From positions 186,001-250,000 of the forward strand of contig NZ_JACVFB010000006.1 of assembly GCF_014529945.1 (NCBI RefSeq): a stretch of 64,000 bases of DNA, written 5' to 3'. The notes beneath the pieces are model-generated. The model was given only the letters and a program-made list of their open reading frames with translations, was not told the DNA's origin and made no database searches. Of the stretch, positions 25,977 to 33,786 are shown one piece after another. How positions within the stretch are numbered: position 1 is the stretch's first letter; each line of letters begins with the position of its first letter. The position numbers were made by a program, and so were the translations under genes. The stretch is from Chitinophaga varians. Lineage in GTDB: Bacteria > Bacteroidota > Bacteroidia > Chitinophagales > Chitinophagaceae.

Positions 25977-27287
25977 ATGGGAGAGAAAAATTCAGGGAAC
26001 ATCATCCTGATCTCCAAAAAATATACGGAAAACGGCGAAGGCGTGCGCTGGAACAGCAGCGCGGAAACTACGCTCAACGCCGCCAAACACGTGAAAATGC
26101 ACGGCCAGGAGTCGGGTGTACGCTTCGGTACCTACGAAGCCACGCAGAAAAACACGCTGCTGGTGAAAAAAGTCGAAGGCCCGTTCGATGAAGACGGCAA
26201 ACTTGTCACCGTTATGTACAAAGAAAAGTGGTATACCTTTAAAGCCTCACAATTCAGCCGTAAGCCTACCGATAAAGAACTGCAGCAGGTGCAGTGGGCG
26301 AAACAGCTGGACGATCAGCCTGTTGCGCATATCCACACCGGAGGAACCGTCAAAGACGGGACGGTGCAGATACAGTATAAAGTCAACGCACCTACGCAGG
26401 TGCAGCAGACGAAGATATTTGCCTATTTCCAGCGACCAACGAAGACAGTGAGCGTAACGGCTACGGTTAAAGAAACGGAGCCGGTGATATTGTTCGTGAA
26501 TGGATATTGGAATAAGGATATACCATATGCAGGCCCTGACTCAGGGAAGCTTTACTGGCCTGACAGATTTATAGCCGCTGCTCAAAAGTACTTTAAGGGC
26601 CAGAAAAATCTTTTCATTAACGGAGCTAATACTATGTTTTCTTCCGGTAGTCTGCGGTATAATGAAGGGAAAAAGATAGCGCAGGAACGGTTTAATAATC
26701 CTAAATCAACTTTTCATCAGTTGATATTTAAGGAAAAAGGAGCCGATGATAAATACCTTACACCAGTATTTGTGGTGACCCATAGTATGGGTGCTGCTTA
26801 TGGAGAGGGTATTATATCGGTATTGAAAGAAAAAGGTGTAATGGTGAGAAAGGTGGTACATTTCTCACCGGCAGATGTAAGCGATTTTTCCGTTACACTT
26901 CCGGCTTGCACTTTCCAGGTGGATATCAATGTGGACCCGGTACTGACATTTAAGAATATGAACGACGGTCGTTTTATAAAAGGCATCCAGGCGGCTGGTG
27001 AAGTAAATAACCCTTCTAACGACGAATATGGTCATATGTATACGAAGTCCGAGCCGTTCGTCTGGAATTGGCTGGAAGACCTGGAAAGCATCCAGTTGGT
27101 CCCTGGTGGTGAAATCGAGGTGACGGAATCTGTCTCCAGCATGGGTGGTGGAGGCTTTGCGGTGATACACAGGAAGAAGAAATTGTTTCATGCTTCCGGG
27201 ATAAAAAAAGGTACGCAATTCAGACAGCTAAAAAAGAATGGGGGCGTTTATAAGCATTATCAGGGAAATGATTATGTAAATTGGTAA
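25977..27287 (+). CDS. Putative T6SS lipase-like (alpha/beta hydrolase) effector
   Basis: 436 residues without a signal peptide, 33 nt after vgrG. The N-terminal ~140 residues (starting KNSGNIILISKKYTENGEG and containing AKHVKMHGQESGVRFGTYE) look like a beta-rich docking domain. From about residue 165 an alpha/beta-hydrolase domain follows: PVILFVNGYWNK, then VFVVTHSMGAAYGEGI with Ser270 as nucleophile, Asp320 in INVDPVLTFKN and His353 in DEYGHMYTKSE as triad candidates. A phospholipase or lipase acting on the membrane of a target cell would fit known T6SS Tle effectors, but the substrate is inference. GC content falls inside the gene at about 26460. The next gene is the candidate immunity factor. 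Confidence 0.75.
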   Translation: MGEKNSGNIILISKKYTENGEGVRWNSSAETTLNAAKHVKMHGQESGVRFGTYEATQKNTLLVKKVEGPFDEDGKLVTVMYKEKWYTFKASQFSRKPTDKELQQVQWAKQLDDQPVAHIHTGGTVKDGTVQIQYKVNAPTQVQQTKIFAYFQRPTKTVSVTATVKETEPVILFVNGYWNKDIPYAGPDSGKLYWPDRFIAAAQKYFKGQKNLFINGANTMFSSGSLRYNEGKKIAQERFNNPKSTFHQLIFKEKGADDKYLTPVFVVTHSMGAAYGEGIISVLKEKGVMVRKVVHFSPADVSDFSVTLPACTFQVDINVDPVLTFKNMNDGRFIKGIQAAGEVNNPSNDEYGHMYTKSEPFVWNWLEDLESIQLVPGGEIEVTESVSSMGGGGFAVIHRKKKLFHASGIKKGTQFRQLKKNGGVYKHYQGNDYVNW

Positions 27288-27328
27288 CTTATTGATTGAT
27301 ATTTGGTTTTTATAAAAAAATAGGAATA

Positions 27329-27811
27329 ATGGCCCTCCGTAAAAAGCATAAAGTACTGATTTTCGTTATTGCCCTCATATTGGTAATTATTGGCTTGTTG
27401 TATTATTACGGCTTTGCTATTGTATTGTGGATGTTCACTCCGCCGGTAAGTAAATTGCAGCCAAAAGAGAAACATTATATTGATTCACTGCGAGCTGTTT
27501 ATAGCTGTCAGTCTATTTGGAGAGAACCCAGGTATTTCATGAATGATACTTCCAGGAAAGAGGAATATACAATCATCATGATATTTAATAAAAGCCCGGC
27601 CGGATTGGAAACGGACAGTCTTAAGCAAGACAGTCTCAGAAAGAACGCTTTTAAAATCGCACGTTACGCATATCTAAACGTGGTAGAAAAAAGCCCGAAA
27701 TTTCCGGAGTACGTGGTGACTTTCACCTATGAAGATCTATTCAGAGATTATCGGTTTGCTTTTAAACCGAAAGAACTGGAAGACACTTCCGATAACCATA
27801 TCGGTCATTAA
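27329..27811 (+). CDS. Small membrane-anchored protein, candidate immunity to the lipase-like effector
   Basis: 160 residues from ATG 27329 (MALRKKHKVLIFVIALILVI); an upstream TTG at 27296 is possible but less likely. One N-terminal membrane helix (about residues 9-30) is followed by a ~125-residue domain that should face the periplasm. No known family was recognised. Its position 41 nt behind the effector gene, similar low GC and a single membrane anchor are what one expects of an immunity protein against a membrane-acting effector. This role is inferred from context only. Confidence 0.6.
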   Translation: MALRKKHKVLIFVIALILVIIGLLYYYGFAIVLWMFTPPVSKLQPKEKHYIDSLRAVYSCQSIWREPRYFMNDTSRKEEYTIIMIFNKSPAGLETDSLKQDSLRKNAFKIARYAYLNVVEKSPKFPEYVVTFTYEDLFRDYRFAFKPKELEDTSDNHIGH

Positions 27812-27825
27812 TACCGTAAAAAAGT

Positions 27826-28641
27826 ATGGCCTTTTTCTCTTTTAAAAAACCATTGGCTGATAGCCCAACCTGGCAACTAACGCCAGCCCAGCCCCCCTGT
27901 ATCCATACTGTCACCATTGTCTTTGAAACGGCGCAGCCGCAGACGGTCCGGTATAATACTACCGTACAGCGGATGGACCATCCCAAGGACACGTCGCAGG
28001 TTTTCTTCAGTATCACGCGAACGGACATACTGATCAACGGAGCGCCGGCAGATGATTATATGGCCGGAGACCTGGCCGCCCAATGCGGCAGCGTGATTTA
28101 TCCGCTCCAGGTGAAACTGGAGAATGGCGGCCGCATTGCTGCTGTGGCTAACTACGCCGAGATACTGCAACGATGGACCGCTAAAAAGGAAAAGCTGGAA
28201 CAGTACTATACCGGGGAGATCGCGGAATCCTATATACAACATACCGACATTACCCTGCGCGATCCGGAAGCTTTCCGGAGGACCCTGTCCGGAGATATTT
28301 TCCTGGGGCTGTATTTTCCCTTGTTGTTTTCCAGTTATAAGACACAACGGGAGATGGAGTACCCGGTGATTCCTTTTGCCGCCCCGATCATGTTCGATGT
28401 ACAACAGGAACGAACCCCGTTTGGCAGTGCATCCGATGTGATGGTACAGAAAGGTATTTTGTCTGCCAGCGCATCGCCGGCGTATAGCCGGGGACTAATC
28501 GATATCTCCTGCACGCTGACGCCTACACGTAACTACGTGCAGCAGTTACAGGGGAAATGGTCGATCAGCGAAGGCGATCAACATCATCAGATATCCGTCA
28601 GTATTGTTTGTCTCGAAGAGCATACTGTTAACAGGAAATAA
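27826..28641 (+). CDS. Protein of unknown family in the T6SS island
   Basis: 271 residues, no signal peptide or membrane helix, family not recognised. The sequence is beta-rich with phrases such as HTVTIVFETAQPQTVRYN, FFSITRTDILINGAP, YMAGDLAAQCGSVIYPLQVKL and the internal EILQRWTAKKEKLEQYYTGE helix. It starts 14 nt after the putative immunity gene and ends 28 nt before the PAAR-like gene. Its soluble nature and position directly before the large effector suggest an adaptor or chaperone that loads the PAAR-like protein onto VgrG, in the way Tap/TEC or Eag proteins do. This is a positional guess. It has higher GC than the preceding two genes and resembles vgrG in that respect. Confidence 0.6.
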   Translation: MAFFSFKKPLADSPTWQLTPAQPPCIHTVTIVFETAQPQTVRYNTTVQRMDHPKDTSQVFFSITRTDILINGAPADDYMAGDLAAQCGSVIYPLQVKLENGGRIAAVANYAEILQRWTAKKEKLEQYYTGEIAESYIQHTDITLRDPEAFRRTLSGDIFLGLYFPLLFSSYKTQREMEYPVIPFAAPIMFDVQQERTPFGSASDVMVQKGILSASASPAYSRGLIDISCTLTPTRNYVQQLQGKWSISEGDQHHQISVSIVCLEEHTVNRK

Positions 28642-28669
28642 AATTGTTTGTAATTAATCAGGTAGTAAC

Positions 28670-31600
28670 ATGGCTGATAAACATTTTGTGGTGCAGGGAG
28701 CGACATGTCGTTGTAAGTTTGGAAGCGCCGTCGACAAACTGAAAGTGACCGGCAACGAGAAAGACTATATCAACGACAACGATGGTAACTCCAAACCTAT
28801 TGCCAGCACCAAAGACCTGGGTAAACCATTTGAGGCCGGAACTTTCGGCAACTGCTCCATCACAAAAGGAGCTTGTAGTCCCGGCGTTACCGCCTGGCAG
28901 GATTTTTACCAGAAAGTAACCCTTACCAACGGTGGTAAAATCCTGACAGAGAGCAGTACCGCAGCTTGCGCCACCGGCGGCCCCGGTTCCATTACCATTG
29001 AACATCACGGACAACAAGCGGCCGTATCGCAGGCGCACTTCGACAAGGTAGAAGTGGAAAGCCTGTCGGTACTGAATCCGATGGCCCCTAAGCCCGATAC
29101 CAAAAAAGAAAAGCCGCAGGTAAAACAGATCAAGGTAAAGCTGGAGAAGCGCATACCTCCCGAGTTGATGAGCGCTTCCGGGAAATCGCAGCCGGTGCCT
29201 GTGTTGAGGACAAGGCCCAATGAATCGCTGAAATTTGAAGTAGTCAGCTATTATAATGCTGCAAAAGCGGATAAAGACAAGGTGGGCTGGAAAGTGAGTG
29301 GCGGCAGTTCGCAGGTGTTTGAAGAAGTGGGTCCTTCCTTCAGCATGAACTTCGATGAAACGGGTAGCTACCGCGTGATGGCTTTTGGCAACCCGGAAGC
29401 ACAGGAGGATGTCCGTTGTGCTATCGATGTGTCGGTGGTGAACAACCAGCTGAAAGAGGAACTTGATCTGGGTGCGGGCATGGGACGCGTCATTCCCGGT
29501 TTGCCCGGAAAGAACCCCAAGCCTGAACAATATCGCGTACGGAGGGGCGTGCCCGTTACCGTCAGCGCAACATACGATATGTCGCCCGCCACGGACGAAG
29601 AGAAAAAGCGTGTATTCATGAAGGTGACCGATGCGGCCGGAAATATGATAGCAGGACCTACCGAACCGGGCACAGATACGATCACCTTCACGCCGGCTAA
29701 CACCGCCGCCACTTATACGGTGACCGCCACCATGCTGCCTGCCACAGAGGGAGGTAGTCCTCAGGAAGTAAGCAAAGAGATGGTGTCGGAAGCGAACAGC
29801 GTGGTGAGCGTGACCAATGACCAGGGCACACATGTAGTGCGTCCCGGCACTACCATGAGCTTTAAGGTAAGCAAGATGTCCTATTCCACGCCGGCGCAGG
29901 ACTTTGAGCAGGCAGCCATTAAATGGCAGCTCAATGGTAAAGTGGTGGGAAGCGGCGCTTCGCTGTCGCTGGATGGCAGTACCTATTTCGCTGTTCCCGG
30001 CAGTTACGTGGTGGAGGCCTATGTAGCCCATGCCGATGCATGGGACAACAAGAAAGGCAAGGCCAGCGCGGCCGCGGCCAAATCGGAGGATGACTGGTGT
30101 TTTGAAGTAAAGCATAATGAAATAGCCAGTCTGCGGGTGAAAGACGGAAATACCCAATGGGTAGTCGGAAAACATTATACGTTGATCGCGGACCTGTTGA
30201 TGCCTTACAAACCGGAGCTGGACGGTCCTATCACCTGGGTGCCTGCCGGTGGAAGCGGCACTACGCGGGAGAACGTTTTCGCGCCGGCGAAAGGGAAGTT
30301 CGTGGTGTCTGCACAGCTGCGCGGTACTGTCAAAAAACTTGATCTCAATGCGGACCTGGCGGAAGTAACCCGCTGGTGTTTTACAGATGCGGAGAACAAA
30401 TATAAAACCAAAGCCGGTTGGAACGAAACCATCAAAGCAGTGATCGTGAGCCCTCAGGCAACCGGCGAATCGGTGAATCTGCATGTGCTGGAATACGACG
30501 GTGACGATGATATCAACTATATCAAAGACCTCGGCAATGTTGTATTTGACGCCAAAGGAGAAGCCCGGTTGGATGTGAAAACCAATGATCTCAAAGAAAA
30601 GCTGAATGCACTATGGTTCCAGGGCGACTACTACAGGGTGTTCTTTGGCGTGCTTCAAAAGCCCACCGGTCTGCAGTTCCAGGGGATGAAAACAGTTATC
30701 TCCGACGGGAAGAAATTCTGGTTCCCGGCAAAGCCCAGTCATCTCACGGAAAATGAAAAAGGGAATTTTATTTATGTCAGCAAAAAGCCGGAGATCGTCA
30801 GTGTATCTTTCCTGGACAGCACCAACTACCCGGCGTATAAAGTATATCCTTATGGGGAGAAAATAAGAATCCATATACAAACCAAAAATCTGGGTGGAGA
30901 AGAGCTGATATTCCAACTTTGGGAAAACAGGTACAAGGCAGAAGATAAACTGGTGCAGAACAGTAAGTTCAAAGTAAAAGAGAACGAGACCCTGCTGATT
31001 GACCTGGATACGGCTAAACTAAAGACAGGCGTGGTAGCGCTGGATAATGTGCTGCGCAGCTTTTATGTAGTGTTGAGACATGAAAAAAGCAAAGACAATG
31101 AAACGGTGGTCAACTACATGTACCCGGAAAAAGTGGCGGATGCCAATGCGTATAATGCGTCTGACGTTAACTTCTACCACCATATCAAGCTGTCTGCCGC
31201 ACTGGCAGATAAGCTGAACAATGCTACCAGGCCAATAGCGCCTGCCGTATTGGGCGAACCGATGGAAAGGGCCACCACCGAATGCCTCTGCCAGAAATAT
31301 GATCTGGTGTGGGGAAATAAAGTAAGCTGTGAATTCCGCAAAAAAGTGGTGCAGATCGCTGCTAAGCTGGGCCTGCCCACCAAAGACAATGAAGGCGCCA
31401 ACTGGCTCATGACCGTGATGGCGCTGGAAACGGGGCGGACTTTCGACCCTACGTGCGGCACCTTTGCCAAACACAAGGACGACTCCAAAAACGGTTATGT
31501 GGGACTGGTGCAAATCGGTAAGGCAGCAGCACAGGACCTCGGCGTACTGCGCTCTGAGCTGATCAAATTAACCGCAGAGCAGCAGCTGGACTATGTAGAG

Positions 31601-32611
31601 AAATTCCTGACCAAAAATAAAAGTAAGTTCAAATCCAAAACGGACCTTTACCTGGCCATCAACTACCCTGCGGCCTGTGGGCATGGAGATGAACCGGATT
31701 ATGTGGTGTATGACAGCAGTAATGCGGCCTACGACGACAACCCTTTATTCAAACGGGAACCTTCCGAATATTGGACAGACAAAAAAGGGAAGAAGCACTA
31801 TTATACCGGTCAGCAGGGTTCTTCCAAAGTGTGGGAGTTTGAAGCGGCCATCAATGATATCTACAACGAAGGGAAAGCACAAAAGGCCACAGACTTCAGT
31901 TGCCAGCAGAAAGCCAGTGCTTTTGAAGCGAAGGAGATCATTACCTATCACATCTTTGCAGATGGCCGGCTGGAAAGGCATGTGCCCAAAGAGATCAAAG
32001 AGGAGTACAAGAAAAAGTACAAATATGTTTATCACGATAAAAATTCCAAAGAACATATGCTGGGATTATTTAACTTTAAAACCATTGACAACAATTACGG
32101 CGCCACTTATGGTGGAAAAACCGTTGATTTGATTGACATCCGGGAACTGAAAGATTATGCCAGCGGTGAGGTGAAATTCAAATTAACGTTAAACACCGTA
32201 CGTAATTTTGTGAATGATAAAACCCTTGGCAGCCTGCTGGGGGCCTTGCTGGAATGTGGTTATGAAGACTATACCTTCAACGGTTTCAGTCATGCAGATG
32301 GTAGCTCCGCGCCCAGCGTATCGCATAAGAACGGATACAATGGCGACCTGCGTTATCTTCGTACCGACAAAGCCATTGACAAGCTGAATCTGTTTTCTGA
32401 TTCCGAAACAGAAGGCTGGAAGGCGATGGACACAGACCGGCAAAATAAATTCAACGATGCGCTGTATAAGTTCGGCTGGAAGAGCATGTTGTCGCAGACA
32501 TATAACACGAACAAGATTTTGAATCATTGTTCCCCTGATCCGGACGAGCATCATAATGACCATTTACACGTACAAGGGTACAGCCCTAATTATAAAGAAA
32601 TCAAAGAATGA
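28670..32611 (+). CDS. PAAR-like (DUF4280) evolved effector with lysozyme-like and LAS peptidase modules
   Basis: 1313 residues. Residues 1-125 match the PAAR-like DUF4280 cap: MADKHFVVQGATCRCKFGS, NCSITKGACSPGVTAW, STAACATGGPGSITIEHHGQ, rich in Cys and Gly. Residues about 180-560 contain Ig/PKD-like beta domains (ESLKFEVVSYYNAAKAD; PVTVSATYDMSPATDEEKK). Residues about 880-1010 resemble a lysozyme-like/transglycosylase fold: MTVMALETG with Glu920 and YVGLVQIGKAAAQDLG with GLVQIG at 945-950. The C-terminal ~150 residues carry a LAS-type zinc peptidase pattern: SHKNGYNGDLRY (His1219, Asp1226, spacing HxxGxxxD) and HHNDHLHV (Asp1297, His1298, His1300). Two peptidoglycan-cutting modules behind a spike cap would attack the wall of a rival. 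An overlapping lipoprotein gene follows. Domain limits are approximate and the enzyme activities are inferred from motifs. Confidence 0.8.
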   Translation: MADKHFVVQGATCRCKFGSAVDKLKVTGNEKDYINDNDGNSKPIASTKDLGKPFEAGTFGNCSITKGACSPGVTAWQDFYQKVTLTNGGKILTESSTAACATGGPGSITIEHHGQQAAVSQAHFDKVEVESLSVLNPMAPKPDTKKEKPQVKQIKVKLEKRIPPELMSASGKSQPVPVLRTRPNESLKFEVVSYYNAAKADKDKVGWKVSGGSSQVFEEVGPSFSMNFDETGSYRVMAFGNPEAQEDVRCAIDVSVVNNQLKEELDLGAGMGRVIPGLPGKNPKPEQYRVRRGVPVTVSATYDMSPATDEEKKRVFMKVTDAAGNMIAGPTEPGTDTITFTPANTAATYTVTATMLPATEGGSPQEVSKEMVSEANSVVSVTNDQGTHVVRPGTTMSFKVSKMSYSTPAQDFEQAAIKWQLNGKVVGSGASLSLDGSTYFAVPGSYVVEAYVAHADAWDNKKGKASAAAAKSEDDWCFEVKHNEIASLRVKDGNTQWVVGKHYTLIADLLMPYKPELDGPITWVPAGGSGTTRENVFAPAKGKFVVSAQLRGTVKKLDLNADLAEVTRWCFTDAENKYKTKAGWNETIKAVIVSPQATGESVNLHVLEYDGDDDINYIKDLGNVVFDAKGEARLDVKTNDLKEKLNALWFQGDYYRVFFGVLQKPTGLQFQGMKTVISDGKKFWFPAKPSHLTENEKGNFIYVSKKPEIVSVSFLDSTNYPAYKVYPYGEKIRIHIQTKNLGGEELIFQLWENRYKAEDKLVQNSKFKVKENETLLIDLDTAKLKTGVVALDNVLRSFYVVLRHEKSKDNETVVNYMYPEKVADANAYNASDVNFYHHIKLSAALADKLNNATRPIAPAVLGEPMERATTECLCQKYDLVWGNKVSCEFRKKVVQIAAKLGLPTKDNEGANWLMTVMALETGRTFDPTCGTFAKHKDDSKNGYVGLVQIGKAAAQDLGVLRSELIKLTAEQQLDYVEKFLTKNKSKFKSKTDLYLAINYPAACGHGDEPDYVVYDSSNAAYDDNPLFKREPSEYWTDKKGKKHYYTGQQGSSKVWEFEAAINDIYNEGKAQKATDFSCQQKASAFEAKEIITYHIFADGRLERHVPKEIKEEYKKKYKYVYHDKNSKEHMLGLFNFKTIDNNYGATYGGKTVDLIDIRELKDYASGEVKFKLTLNTVRNFVNDKTLGSLLGALLECGYEDYTFNGFSHADGSSAPSVSHKNGYNGDLRYLRTDKAIDKLNLFSDSETEGWKAMDTDRQNKFNDALYKFGWKSMLSQTYNTNKILNHCSPDPDEHHNDHLHVQGYSPNYKEIKE

Positions 32612-33693
32612 GAAAGTTACTATCGCTTCTAATTTTCCTGTATGCCTGCAATGGAGCAGTGCAAAATAAAGCAGCTACTGACAGTACGGCCGTAACCGTG
32701 AAAACCGACAGTACGGCTGCTGTGGCGGCTCCTGTTGCTAAACAGTTGACCGTGGAAGTGGCGAGTATTACCCGGCAGGAATTTGATCAATACAGGAGCG
32801 CTTACCATAATCAGATAGAACGTGATTCACTAAAGTTTCCGGTGGTAAATGATCAGCTAACCATCACTACCGATGGCGGAAAGGTGGTATTGAAAAATAA
32901 CGCAGGCGTACCGCATGATGAAGACCGGTTGGTGTATCAGTACGCAGGCTATTTAAAACCATTAAACAAATACCTGGTAGAAGTTTTCGGGTACGAACAT
33001 GGTTATTGTCTCGCTATCGACAAAGCCACCGGAAAGCAGGATACGCTAAGCAATATTCCGGTGATATCGCCGGATGGCAGGCTGATATTATGCAGTAAGT
33101 CCAACCCGTACGAGGAGTATGAGAATATCCCTCCGCCCACACAGGATATTAGCATCTATACCATTGAAAACAATGTTATTAAAAAGACTTTTCTGCATCC
33201 TTACCGTTGGCTGGAGAAGGAGTTGTACTGGAAAGATAATCATACTGTGTATGTGAAGACCACCCGCGGTGAAGCAGAAAATGCCCCTGTAGATTACCTG
33301 CAGCTGGTGATAACAACCGGAACGGATACGCACCCCACTGGTGCCGCAGTCAGTGCCGCCTGGAAAGGAACCTATGCCACCGTACTGGATAAAGACAGCA
33401 AAGATTCCCGAGACCACATCAATGTTGAATTTAAAGTAGAAGGCGATTCCGTGATCTATACAGAAAGCGGTTTTCAGGTATACAGCAAATATGCGCTTAC
33501 AGCGGCAGAGAAAAACGGATTGTTGTCATTCTCCTTTAAAAAAGTGCTGGATGGCGGGAGTGCCGTACTGGAAAAGGAAGAACGGTTTGGGTATATCCGG
33601 AAAGAAAACGGAAAATACTATCTGGAATGCCCCTATCTGGATGTAAGGACCGGCGCCGGTAAAAAAGAAGTGTATCCGTTGGATAAGAAATAA
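32608..33693 (+). CDS. Lipoprotein, candidate immunity to the PAAR-like effector
   Basis: 361 residues with a short lipoprotein signal (MRKLLSLLIFLYACNG; lipidated Cys14), then a Ser/Thr/Ala linker and a beta-rich body (DGGKVVLKNNAG, YLVEVFGYEHGYCLAID, SPDGRLILCSKSNPYEEYE) that reads partly like propeller blades, and a second half from about residue 240. No family was recognised. The start codon overlaps the effector stop by 4 nt (ATGA), so translation is coupled. A periplasm-facing lipoprotein encoded this way next to a peptidoglycan-degrading effector is the usual form of an immunity protein; the role is inferred. Confidence 0.65.
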   Translation: MRKLLSLLIFLYACNGAVQNKAATDSTAVTVKTDSTAAVAAPVAKQLTVEVASITRQEFDQYRSAYHNQIERDSLKFPVVNDQLTITTDGGKVVLKNNAGVPHDEDRLVYQYAGYLKPLNKYLVEVFGYEHGYCLAIDKATGKQDTLSNIPVISPDGRLILCSKSNPYEEYENIPPPTQDISIYTIENNVIKKTFLHPYRWLEKELYWKDNHTVYVKTTRGEAENAPVDYLQLVITTGTDTHPTGAAVSAAWKGTYATVLDKDSKDSRDHINVEFKVEGDSVIYTESGFQVYSKYALTAAEKNGLLSFSFKKVLDGGSAVLEKEERFGYIRKENGKYYLECPYLDVRTGAGKKEVYPLDKK

Positions 33694-33722
33694 TGGGCAT
33701 CAGCATAAGATGATGGTGAAAG

Positions 33723-33765
33723 GGATAAAGCATGTAAATATTCCTTATATTTACTTTATCCTTTT
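33723..33765 (+). terminator. Possible terminator at the end of the T6SS island
   Basis: GGATAAAG ... GTAAATA can pair with TATTTAC and TTTATCC (33723-33761) with a bulge, followed by a short TTTT. It is weak and AT-rich, but lies between the island and the independent amidohydrolase gene. Confidence 0.35.
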
Positions 33766-33786
33766 CAACCAAAATGACAGCCTCTT

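Noticed and set aside
28658..30484. 608-codon minus-strand frame opposite the PAAR-like gene
   Set aside because: It is rich in His, Arg and Cys in a way typical of an antisense frame, and the plus-strand frame has clear domains.
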